From assembly GCF_014698445.1 (NCBI RefSeq), contig NZ_JACJSZ010000016.1, positions 1 to 61,894 on the forward strand: a stretch of DNA of 61,894 nucleotides, written 5' to 3'. Of the stretch, positions 55,127 through 61,894 are shown one piece after another; the first letter of the stretch is position 1; each line of letters starts with the position of its first letter. The translations under genes were made by a program, and so were the position numbers. The notes under the pieces are model-generated. The model was not told the DNA's origin and did no database searches. It saw only the letters and a list, made by a program, of their open reading frames with translations. The DNA comes from Microcystis elabens FACHB-917. Lineage in GTDB: Bacteria; Cyanobacteriota; Cyanobacteriia; PCC-6307; Cyanobiaceae.

Positions 55127-55420
55127 TCACGGAGCGCAGCGGGAGGGTGGGTCCAGTGGCGGGCGACCAGGTGACCGGTCGCCTGTGGCGCGGCGACCGC
55201 CGCCGGGATGATGATCGCCGGGGCGGATCTCGAACAGGAAGCGGTGGATTTCGTTGACGTACCTGGAGAGCAGAATTGCAGGATCGCGCTCTGGATGTCC
55301 GGGAAGTCGCGCCGCACCACCGAGAAGAGCTGCTTCCGGTTCCGGACCGGGCTGAGATCCTCGGTGATCTGCCGCCAGCCGATGCCGCCGCCTGCCTGAA
55401 CGCACCAGACGTTGGTCAAC
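55127..55420 (-). pseudogene. Possible Mrr-type restriction endonuclease relic (N-terminal part)
   Basis: One frame reads NVWCVQAGGGIGWRQITEDL then RRDFPDIQSAILQF. Another continues LSRYVNEIHRFLFEIRPGD. A third follows with TGHLVARHW. Read together they resemble the N-terminal domain found in Mrr-like restriction endonucleases (a tryptophan-containing GIGW segment and a later RFVHEIKPGD-type motif). Two frame changes near 55270 and 55215, and no downstream nuclease domain, mark it as a relic. The family call is tentative. Confidence 0.35.
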
Positions 55421-55538
55421 GCCGCACCCCGGGGAGACCCGCCAGCGGCAGGCTCATCGGAGGGAGGCGGGTCGGGAGGGCAGGCCCGCGGGTGCCATGG
55501 CGGGATTGTCGCGAATCCTGCAGGGAAGCGCATCTTCA

Positions 55539-55991
55539 TCAACCCTGAGACGCCTTTCTCGGTTTTTCCTGTCGAGTTTTCCTGTCGAGGCGGCGCACGG
55601 CCCGCTCCAGGGACGGGGCCAGGCCGCGCCGCTGCTGCAACCTCGGGCTCCAGATCCGCCCGCTGCGCAGCTCCTCCAGCCCGGCCAGTGCCATGTCCTG
55701 GCCCTCGTTCAGCTGCAGCTCCGTCAGGGGCACGGTGAGAGGGCCACGGAAGTAAAAGGCGCTGAGCTGGTCGTCGTGGTGCTCGAACCAGAGCGGCAGC
55801 GTCGACGCCCCCCAGCCGATCTCCTCCCGCAGTTCCCGCAGGATCGCCTGCTGGGGACCCTCGCCTGGATCGAGGTGGCCGCCGAACAGGCCCCAGCAGC
55901 CAGGATGGACGATCCCCTCGATGTCGTCCCGCAGCTGCAGCAGCCAGCGCCCCTCGCGCTCCAGCATTGCCAGCGCCACCGCGAAGGTCAT
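55539..55991 (-). CDS. Nudix hydrolase
   Basis: This 150-residue protein has the Nudix box GHLDPGEGPQQAILRELREEIGW (positions about 39-61; G-x5-E-x7-REUXEEXGU), with flanking GCWGLFGG. It hydrolyses a nucleoside-diphosphate-linked substrate, not identifiable here. The last 20 residues (RLDRKTRQEK onwards) result from a 13-bp tandem duplication that shifts the frame, so its native C-terminus is probably altered. It lies alone between relics. Confidence 0.88.
   Translation of the reverse strand: MTFAVALAMLEREGRWLLQLRDDIEGIVHPGCWGLFGGHLDPGEGPQQAILRELREEIGWGASTLPLWFEHHDDQLSAFYFRGPLTVPLTELQLNEGQDMALAGLEELRSGRIWSPRLQQRRGLAPSLERAVRRLDRKTRQEKPRKASQG
55564..55589. repeat. 13-bp tandem duplication at the Nudix gene 3' end
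   Basis: TTTTCCTGTCGAG is present twice in direct tandem (55564-55576 and 55577-55589). Thirteen bases change the reading frame, so the duplication replaces the last codons and stop of the Nudix gene. Confidence 0.92.
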
Positions 55992-56158
55992 GGGTGGGAG
56001 CGGTCCATGGATGGATGGGGCGGCGGGTGTGTCGGGGGGATTCTGGCCGGGGCGCCCGCGGGGTGCATCGCCGGTGGAGGGGCGTGATCGCCTTCCTGAG
56101 GGCGTCGTCCCGCTCATCGCCCTGGCTTTCGCGGGTTCCCGCGGATCAACCAGGCCTG

Positions 56159-56420
56159 TGAACACCGCCGATCTGATCGTCCTGCTGCTGCGGGCCGCCA
56201 CCGCGCTTCTGTTCGGCGCTGGCGGGCCCGGTGCGCCGCGATCCGCTGACCCGCCTACCTGATCGGACGGGCTTCGCCGAGCAGGCCAGCGCCATGCTCG
56301 ACATCGACGTTTTCTGCAAGGCAATCAACGACGGCTGGGGCCACAGGGGGCGGGCGATGCGGTGCTCCGCGGCGTTCTGGCCCGCGTCAGCGGCGAGGAA
56401 TTCGCGCCGCTCCTCAGCTG
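56159..56420 (+). pseudogene. GGDEF-domain relic, N-terminal part
   Basis: The frame reads RRDPLTRLPDRTGFAEQAS, then AMLDIDVFCKAINDGWGH, both standard GGDEF-domain openings, but about 30 residues between them are gone. After GWGH the frame shifts to AGDAVLRGVLARV and a degenerate SGEEF motif, then stops. At least two deletions and one frameshift exist. It cannot make c-di-GMP. The missing C-terminal part resembles the relic at 53609-53893 on the other strand. Confidence 0.7.
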
Positions 56421-57766
56421 ATCCCCCCCACCACCGGCCACCAGGCCGCCGCCGCCACTAGCTCCGCTTCGCTGCAGTCCTCCGCGCGCCGCACCTCCAC
56501 CGCCTGGCTGTCGAGCAGGGAGCCGTGCAGCGCCTCACCCAGGGCCTGACGCAGAAGGTCGCTGGCAGCGAAGGCCGCCGAGGCCTCCGCCAGGCTGGAC
56601 GGCAGGCGCCTCGCCGTCCCGACGGGCAGGCCGGACGGATCGCCGCTCACCGGCGGCGGCAGCGGCCGGGGCTGTGCCAGGCCGTCGGCCACCACGGCCG
56701 CCGCCGCCCCCAGCAGCAGGTAGGGGTTGGCGGCCAGGTCGGCCACCTTCAGCTCCAGGTGGGCCGGGGCGCCATCGGCCGCGGTGGGGACCAGCCGCAG
56801 GGCCGCCTCCCGGTTCTCCACGCCCCACACCTGGAACGGCGCTGACCACGACCCCGGGGCCAGCCGCCGGTAGGAGACCGCCAGGGGGCAGGCCAGGGCC
56901 AGCAGGGCCGGCAGCTCTTCCAGCAACGCCCCCAGCATCCCGGCGCCTGCGTCGGAGAGGCCCGCTTCCCCTGTGCCGCCCTGCAGCAGCGCCGCCCCGT
57001 CGCGCTCCAGGCTCAGGTGCAGGTGGCCACCGTTGCCCACCTGCTCCAGACAGGGCTTGGGGCTGAAGCTGCAGCGCCAGCCGAAGCGGCGTGTCAGCCG
57101 CTGGATCACCAGCTTCGCCTGCACCAGCCGGTCGGCGGCCTCCAGGGGCGTGCCCGGCGCCAGCGCCATCTCAAACTGGCCGGCGCCGTATTCCGGGTGG
57201 AACTGCAGCCATGGCAGGCCGGCCGCCTCGATGGCCTCGAGCAGGGCCGTGGCGTAATCCAGGCCCTCCACCAGCCTGTCGGCGCCGTAGGGCCCGCCGG
57301 GGATCGCCGGCGCCGCCGTGAGATCGGCCGCAGGGACAGCCACCAGCCACTCCAGCTCGAAACCGGCCCGCAGCTCCACCCCGCCCTGCTCCAGCCGCTC
57401 CATCTGGCGGCGGCAGAAGTGGCGCTGGTCGCCCCCGTAGGGCGTGCCGTCGCGCCCGAAGCGCTCCCCCGGCGCCCAGGCCCAGCCGCTGGCCGGCTCC
57501 AGCGGCGCCAGGGCCGCCCTGTCCGCCCGCAGGCGCAGGTCGCCGTCGGGCCGGGCCAGGCGATGGGTGGCGGGGATGGCGCCGTCGGCCCCGAAGGCAT
57601 CGGCCACCGGCGAGAAGCCCACCCCCACCGTCGCCGCCGCTTCGAAGGCCGCCAGGGGCACCACCTTCACCAGCGGCGCCCCGGCGTTGTTCACCCAGGT
57701 GATCGCCACCCAGCGGATCCCCTGGGCGGCCAGCTCGGCGGCGATGGGGGCGGGGGGAAGGGCCAC
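56414..57766 (-). CDS. Glutamine-synthetase-family ligase
   Basis: This 450-residue protein has the GS beta-grasp and catalytic domain: IRWVAITWVNNAGAPLVKVVP, GFELEWLV, the HPEYGAGQFEMAL ammonia/metal-site region, FSPKPCLEQVGNGGHLHLSL (read in two parts) and ENREAALRL. It is shorter and more divergent than assimilatory GlnA and lacks the GlnA Tyr-adenylylation region, so it may be a gamma-glutamyl-amine or polyamine ligase. GTG at 57766 is the best start. It is divergent from the isochorismatase-family gene with only 23 bp between starts, which suggests joint function or control. Confidence 0.85.
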   Translation of the reverse strand: MALPPAPIAAELAAQGIRWVAITWVNNAGAPLVKVVPLAAFEAAATVGVGFSPVADAFGADGAIPATHRLARPDGDLRLRADRAALAPLEPASGWAWAPGERFGRDGTPYGGDQRHFCRRQMERLEQGGVELRAGFELEWLVAVPAADLTAAPAIPGGPYGADRLVEGLDYATALLEAIEAAGLPWLQFHPEYGAGQFEMALAPGTPLEAADRLVQAKLVIQRLTRRFGWRCSFSPKPCLEQVGNGGHLHLSLERDGAALLQGGTGEAGLSDAGAGMLGALLEELPALLALACPLAVSYRRLAPGSWSAPFQVWGVENREAALRLVPTAADGAPAHLELKVADLAANPYLLLGAAAAVVADGLAQPRPLPPPVSGDPSGLPVGTARRLPSSLAEASAAFAASDLLRQALGEALHGSLLDSQAVEVRRAEDCSEAELVAAAAWWPVVGGIS

Positions 57767-57789
57767 GGAAGCGGCAGGCGGCTGCCGCC

Positions 57790-58443
57790 ATGATTGGACG
57801 GATCGCCGGAGCGTGCATGCCCCCGTGCCCACCGCCGGAATGGCTGCACCCCGGGGCCACCGCCCTGCTGCTGGTGGACCTGCAGCAGGGCACCTGCGGC
57901 GACGCCAGGCCCCGGCCCGACCCGGACTTCGATCGCCGCTTCCGCGCCACCACCCTGCCGGCTGCGCAGCGGGTGCTGGCGGCGGCCCGGCGGGCCCGGC
58001 TTGAGGTGATCCACACCGTGATCGCCAACCTCACCGCCGATGGCCGCGACCGCAGCCTCGACTACAAGCGCTGCGGCATGGGCTTCCCTCCCGGCAGCCG
58101 TGCCGCCGAGGTGATCGCGGAGCTGGCGCCCCTGGCCGATGAGCCGGTGCTCCCCAAGAGCTCCTCCTCGCCCTTCAGCTCCACCGTCCTCGACTACCTG
58201 CTGCGCAACCTGGGCGTCCGCACCCTGGTGGTGATCGGCCTGCTCACCGACCAGTGCATCGACCACACCGTGAAGGATGCCGCCGATCGCGGCTACCGGG
58301 TGGTGTGCGTCCACGACGCCTGCCAGGCGGTGACCCCCGAGCGCCACGCGGCGGCCCTGGAATGCTTCTCCGGCTACAGCGAGCGGATCGGCAGCGACGA
58401 GGTGGTGGCGGCCATGGACTTAGCCGCAACCCGTCTAGGTTGA
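57790..58443 (+). CDS. Isochorismatase-family cysteine hydrolase
   Basis: This 217-residue hydrolase shows the family triad: Asp30 (LLLVDLQQG), Lys123 (PKSSSSPF) and Cys156 (TDQCIDHTVKDA). Members hydrolyse isochorismate, nicotinamide, ureidoacrylate or similar amides. The substrate here is unknown. Its divergent pairing with the glutamine-synthetase-like gene hints at a nitrogen-compound pathway. The ATG at 57817 (MPPCPPPEW) is an alternative start. A short gap leads to the antitoxin gene. Confidence 0.93.
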   Translation: MIGRIAGACMPPCPPPEWLHPGATALLLVDLQQGTCGDARPRPDPDFDRRFRATTLPAAQRVLAAARRARLEVIHTVIANLTADGRDRSLDYKRCGMGFPPGSRAAEVIAELAPLADEPVLPKSSSSPFSSTVLDYLLRNLGVRTLVVIGLLTDQCIDHTVKDAADRGYRVVCVHDACQAVTPERHAAALECFSGYSERIGSDEVVAAMDLAATRLG

Positions 58444-58463
58444 GTCCAGTGCGTGCCGCTGCC

Positions 58464-58691
58464 ATGCAGGTCAACCTCCATGACGCCAAGACCCACCTCT
58501 CCCGCTACGTGGCCCAGGCCCTGGAAGGGGAGGAGGTGGTGATCGCCAAGGCGGGGCGGCCGTTGGTACGGCTGGTGCCGGTGGCGTCAGCGCCCGAAGC
58601 CCGCCGGGGCGGCTTCCTGGGGGGCTTCGCGGTGCTGGGCGCCGATCTCAAGGCCGATTTCGCCGCCGAGATCGACAGCCTGTTCGGCTGA
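58464..58691 (+). CDS. Phd/YefM-family antitoxin
   Basis: This 75-residue protein begins MQVNLHDAKTHLSRYVAQAL and continues EEVVIAKAGRPLVRLVP, the Phd/YefM DNA-binding domain, then a Gly/Phe/Asp-rich tail (GFLGGFAVLGADLKADF) that would wrap the toxin. It binds its operator and neutralises the PIN-domain toxin encoded 10 bases downstream. The ATG at 58464 is set by homology. Confidence 0.92.
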   Translation: MQVNLHDAKTHLSRYVAQALEGEEVVIAKAGRPLVRLVPVASAPEARRGGFLGGFAVLGADLKADFAAEIDSLFG

Positions 58692-58701
58692 TCCGCTCGC
58701 C

Positions 58702-59109
58702 GTGACCCGCACTGAAGCCACACCCCTGCTGCTCGATACCCAGCTGCTGCTCTGGTGGGCCATCGAGCCGCGCCGGTTGCCGGGCGGGACGGCGAGCCTG
58801 CTGGCGGATCCGGCCCAGCCCCTGGTGCTCAGCGTCGTGAGCCTGTGGGAGGTGGCGATCAAATCCTCCCTGGGCCGGGCCGATTTCCAGGTGGAGGCCG
58901 CCGCCCTGCGCCTGGGCCTGCTGGGGCAGGGATTCCGCGAACTGCCCGTCCGCGCCGAGCACGTGCTGGCGGTCCAGCACCTGTCCTGGATTCACCGCGA
59001 CCCTTTCGACCGCCTGCTGGTGGTGCAGGCCCGGCTGGAGGGCCTGCGGCTGCTCAGCGCCGATCGCACCCTGCTGGCCTACGGAGAGCACGTGCAGGCC
59101 GCAGGCTGA
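58702..59109 (+). CDS. vapC: VapC-type PIN-domain ribonuclease toxin
   Basis: This 135-residue PIN domain has the acidic metal site Asp12 (LLLDTQLLLWW), Glu50 (SLWEVAIKSSLG), Asp100 and Asp103 (HRDPFDRLLV) and Asp121 (LLSADRTLL). It would cleave RNA, often tRNA or rRNA, when the antitoxin is lost. The start is GTG. It pairs with a Phd-type antitoxin instead of a VapB one, a common mixed arrangement. No lesion is seen, in contrast to the relics that follow. Confidence 0.93.
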   Translation: MTRTEATPLLLDTQLLLWWAIEPRRLPGGTASLLADPAQPLVLSVVSLWEVAIKSSLGRADFQVEAAALRLGLLGQGFRELPVRAEHVLAVQHLSWIHRDPFDRLLVVQARLEGLRLLSADRTLLAYGEHVQAAG

Positions 59110-59116
59110 ACCGCCC

Positions 59117-59380
59117 TCAGGCCGGTGGCTCCGGGCCGTAGTAGACGTCGGCGTTATTGAACGGGGGCACGGTGGTGACGTACTCCGTGGTCAGGCTGGC
59201 GGGGTCGAAGGCGATGATCGTCCAGGTCCGGTCGAGCCACGGCACCCGGTCGGCGCCGGTGATCCTGAGGGTGGCCACCTAGGGGCCGACGACGCTGTCG
59301 ATGAGATCGAACTCGCCGCCTTCGGGGTGGCGCACGTACAGCTTGACGACGCCATGGGCCAGGACCCGGTGCGGGTCGCC
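59117..59380 (-). pseudogene. 3' relic of an unidentified gene with an internal stop
   Basis: One frame reads HGVVKLYVRHPEGGEFDLID, a TAG stop (about 59279-59281), then VPWLDRTWTIIAFDPASLT and VTTVPPFNNADVYYG to a TGA. The composition is that of a real beta-rich protein C-terminus on both sides of the stop. No family is recognised. The upstream part has been replaced by the response-regulator relic. Confidence 0.45.
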
Positions 59381-60094
59381 TCAGCCCGTGACCGGCCTGC
59401 GAACCTCCAGGGCCGATTCCAGGTCCTGATCAGCCCGGCGGCGATCGACTTGACCACGGCCTTGGTGCGGTTGTCGACCTGGAGCTTCTGGAAGATGTGC
59501 TTCACGTGGATCCGCACGGTCTCGGGACTGACCATCAGCTCCTGGCTGATCCGCTGGTCGGTCAGGCCCAGCATCAGGTGGTTGAGCACCACCCGCTCGC
59601 GCTCGGTCAGCGGTTCGATCGGGGCCGCCGGCTGCTGCTGCCGCAGCACCGCCGCCACCGGCTGGGGGTAGTAGATGCCGCCGCCGGCCACTACCCGCAG
59701 CGCCGGCATGAACAGGCCCGATTCGAAGCAGATGCCGTCGCAGCCGCGGGCCAGGGCCTCCCGCGCCAGGGCCTCGTTGGCGTCGTCGGCGATCAGCAGC
59801 GTGCGGATGGCGGGGTCGAGCGCCTTGGTGCGTTCCACCAGCGACAGCCCGGTGCCCCCCCTGCAGCCTCTGGCTCACCACCAGCAGCGACGGCCGTTGC
59901 CGCTCCAGCAGCCGGAAGCCCTCCTCCTCCGTCGTGGCGGCCCCCACCAGGCTCCTCTGGACCGCGGTGATGCACATGAAGGCCCCCAGCCATTTGATGT
60001 GCTCCAGGCAGGCCACCGAGGTGAGTCCGGCGAGGATCTCCTCCAGCTCCTCCAGCAGGGCGGGGATGCCCGGGATGAGCTCCGTGAGGTCCAC
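59381..60094 (-). pseudogene. LuxR-type response regulator-like gene with a homopolymer frameshift
   Basis: From ATG 60094 a receiver-like half (VACLEHIKWLGAFMCITAVQ, LLVVSQRLQGG) runs to a seven-C run (59855-59861). One base too many there shifts the frame. The correct frame resumes with TGLSLVERTKALDPAIRTLL and ends in a LuxR HTH (PLTERERVVLNHLMLGLTDQ, VSPETVRIHVKHIFQKLQV). The receiver is divergent and lacks a clear phospho-Asp. After SIAAGLI (59428) the reading runs on into the next relic, so the native stop is probably lost. Confidence 0.75.
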
Positions 60095-60143
60095 GGCTGG
60101 GGGAGCGTCGCCGCCCTGCTGGCTCGGGCCGGGTGTGGTTGGG

Positions 60144-61135
60144 TCAGAGGGGCTCGGCCCCTTCGCTCAGGATCGCCAGATAGGCGGTGTAGGCGAACAC
60201 CCGGTTGCGCCGGCCCCCGGTGATTTCCCGGGCGATGCCCAGAGCCACCAGGCTCTCCAGCGCCTTGGCTGCCGTGGGGAAGCTCAGCTGAGCCCGGGCC
60301 GCGAGCTGGGGAATCCCGAGCAGGGGGCGTTGTTTCAGTGCCGCATAAACCTGCCGCACGCTGGTGCCCGATCGCCCAAGCCCCGTGAGCCTGGACTCGT
60401 CGCCCCGGAAAAGCGCCAGCAGCCGGTGGGCCGCGTTCACGGCAGCGGCAGCGGTGCTTTCGACGCCCTCCAGGAAGAACGCGACCCACGCTTCACAGTC
60501 CCCATCGCGGCGCACCGCATCGAGGAGTTCACCAGCAGGGGCAGGTCGTCCTCGGCATGCAGGAACCGCTCCACCTCCGCCATGCAGCTCTCCACCCGCC
60601 CCGGCGGCGGCGGCACGAAGACGGCGTTGCCCGGCCGAGTACCGCCGATCCAGTTCTGGCTGCGCCGGAACTCTCCTGGCAGCCGATCGGCACCCCGCCC
60701 ACGGGCCAGCAGCACGGCATGGATCTCCTTCAGCAGACGGGAGGAGAGGGGAAAGCCGGTGGCCAGCCTGGCCAGGCCGTGTTCCAGGGCGGCCACGTAG
60801 CTGGACACCTCCACCACATCATCGAAGGGAACCCCGGGAGCCTCCGCCAGCTCGAACAGCAGCAGATCCGAGAGGGAGGACTGGGTGCCCTCGATCTGGC
60901 TGGAGAGCAGGGCTTCGCGGCGGACGTAGGCGTAGATGAAAAGGTCGGGATCGGGGAGCAGGCTGGAAACGCCATCGAGGCGCCCTCAGGCCAGGAGAGC
61001 GCGATCGTGGAGGGCCTGGCCCAGTCCGCCCAGCTCGAGCGGGGGCTGGGGTGGCAGCGGATCCGGCACGAAGGCCCTGACCGGCTCCCCGGCGGTGCTG
61101 GTGATTTCGTTGTGGCCCGTGGCCTCCCGATTCAT
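60144..61135 (-). pseudogene. Fic-family protein lacking the catalytic motif
   Basis: From ATG 61135 the frame has a Fic N-terminus (PLPPQPPLELGGL), an in-frame TGA at 60986-60988, then RLDGVSSLLPDPDLFIYAYV, the inhibitory motif in LSSQIEGTQSSLSDLLL (S-x3-E-G), and VERFLHAEDDLPLLV. At about 60515-60530 it jumps out of frame to RRDGDCEAWVAFFLEGV, losing roughly 60 residues that hold the HPFxxGNGRxxR AMPylation motif. A C-terminal winged-helix domain (LSFPTAAKALESLVALG) remains. It cannot modify targets. Confidence 0.85.
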
Positions 61136-61357
61136 CTCCTGCGGTGGCGCCCCAGGCTTGAATAAGCCTCAGGCCAATTTAAGAGTTTGCGGAAAAACCG
61201 TCTAAGCAGTCGCGTTTTCCCATCTCCGAGCTGATTTCTCGGTGATTTCGTCAGATGGGGTCGTTTCCAGCGCTCAGACAGCCCGACTTTGCCGCATTTG
61301 GACTGTTTTGGCGGCCCAGCTGCTGCCGTTCGCGCACACCTTTGGGCATCTGGTGGT
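61136..61357. other. Gene-free region between the Fic relic and the transposase
   Basis: No gene was seen. The region is less GC-rich (for example 61155-61260), with T- and A-rich tracts, and probably contains the outer end of the IS element. The exact terminal inverted repeat could not be set because the other end lies outside the window. Confidence 0.35.
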
Positions 61358-61894
61358 TCATGCCGCCGCCATGGTGGGCCTGAGCAAGTTGCCCAGTCGG
61401 ATCAGGTTGTAGGCGATCACGTGCAGACCGAACACGGCGCTCACTTTCTCGGTGCCGCGCAGTTTGAACTGGCGCAGCCCGCCGAACGCCTTGATCCAGC
61501 CAAACACCTTCTCGATCCCCCGGCGGGCATTGATCGATTTGGCGTACCCCACGTGGCGGGTGGTGTTCTGTGCCACGTGGGGCGTCACGCCCAGGCGCCG
61601 CATCTCAGCGACAAAACCTTTGGTGTCGTCGTTCTTGTCGGCACCGAGCGTTTTCTGGTGGGCACCGGCGAGGCCTTCTGCCATCTCCTTGGCGGCATCC
61701 CGCTCACCGGTGCCCGTGGCTTGTGTGACGCGGCAATCGACGATCAGGTCATGACGGTTGTCCACGAGCACATGGCCCCGGTAGCTCAGCTGAGCTGGAT
61801 GGGCCTTGGATTTGCGGGCCAGCAAAGCCTCGGGATCGGTGCTGGAGCGGTGGGTCTCGTTGCTGAGCTTGATGCCGCGAAAGTCACCCTTGGC
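61358..61894 (-). CDS. IS5-family DDE transposase, C-terminal part (5' end beyond window)
   Basis: The visible 178 codons read THRSSTDPEALLARKSKAHP, YRGHVLVDNRHDLIVDCRV, LGADKNDDTKGFVAEMRRLG and GIEKVFGWIKAFGGLRQFK, the typical C-terminal catalytic region of IS5/IS1182-type transposases. This includes the last acidic residue (Glu of IEKVFGW) of the DDE triad. The frame is open to the edge of the window, with no lesion in the visible part. With the IS91-like end at the left it shows that the window is bordered by mobile DNA. Confidence 0.88.
   Translation of the reverse strand, partial: AKGDFRGIKLSNETHRSSTDPEALLARKSKAHPAQLSYRGHVLVDNRHDLIVDCRVTQATGTGERDAAKEMAEGLAGAHQKTLGADKNDDTKGFVAEMRRLGVTPHVAQNTTRHVGYAKSINARRGIEKVFGWIKAFGGLRQFKLRGTEKVSAVFGLHVIAYNLIRLGNLLRPTMAAA

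Overview
The window is very GC-rich DNA from a unicellular cyanobacterium, most likely a freshwater Cyanobium/Synechococcus-type organism. The evidence is a cyanobacterial nitrate assimilation set (ferredoxin-type NarB, an NrtABCD transporter in which NrtC carries an extra NrtA-like domain, and ferredoxin-type NirA), a phytol-kinase-like protein and a group-2 sigma factor. No rRNA or tRNA gene was seen, so the taxonomic call is an inference from gene content and composition. Transposase pieces lie at both ends: an IS91-like C-terminus on the left and an IS5-like gene running off the right edge.

Layout. (1) 1-1065: transposase end, then a MazEF toxin-antitoxin pair. (2) 1157-13409: housekeeping genes: aconitase B, DAHP synthase, a phytol-kinase-like membrane protein, a sigma factor, polyphosphate kinase, an MFS exporter and two glycosyltransferases. 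(3) 13493-22245: a three-subunit succinate dehydrogenase/fumarate reductase split by an opposing PAS-GGDEF-EAL gene (sdhC-sdhA, regulator, sdhB), then acetate kinase and phosphoketolase. (4) 22859-28713: a carbohydrate block in decay. A GH13-CBM20 glucanotransferase-like gene, a transketolase and a glucose-6-phosphate isomerase are all broken, while phosphoketolase, acetate kinase and a histidine phosphatase are intact. (5) 28840-40653: narB, nrtABCD, a TrpD2-like gene, nirA, a HEAT-like protein and a universal stress protein. (6) 40614-45165: a minus-strand operon with a small membrane protein, a DUF924 remnant, an MpaB-like protein, an amino-acid permease and a fused OpuB-type permease/binding protein. 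(7) 45229-53535: an amidotransferase, the siroheme genes cbiX-like and cobA, molybdate uptake (modA, fused modBC) and molybdopterin genes (moaC, moeA, moaE, moaD). (8) 53609-61894: a MOSC protein, Nudix hydrolase, glutamine-synthetase-family ligase, isochorismatase and a Phd/VapC pair, set among many gene relics (two GGDEF halves, an Mrr-like N-terminus, a LuxR regulator, a Fic protein without its catalytic motif) and ending in an IS5-type transposase.

Functional logic. Regions 5 and 7 form one nitrate-assimilation supercluster. NrtABCD imports nitrate. NarB, which needs bis-MGD molybdenum cofactor, reduces it to nitrite. NirA, which needs siroheme, reduces nitrite to ammonium. ModA/ModBC, MoaC/D/E, MoeA, CobA and the CbiX-like chelatase supply the metal and cofactors. 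moaA, mogA/moaB and narM are not in the window. Regions 3 and 4 look like a phosphoketolase shunt (sugar phosphates to acetyl-phosphate to acetate plus ATP) next to a membrane succinate/fumarate enzyme. The steps that would feed hexose into it have been lost locally.

The most striking feature is the density of independent gene lesions (nonsense changes, homopolymer frameshifts, in-frame and out-of-frame deletions) in 22.8-28.0 kb and 53.6-61.1 kb. Excised catalytic motifs in Fic, Pgi and DUF924 show that this is real decay rather than only sequencing error. No clearly undescribed system was identified. The best candidates for a closer look are the sdh/c-di-GMP/phosphoketolase neighbourhood, the MpaB-permease operon, and the TrpD2-like and HEAT-like genes beside nirA.
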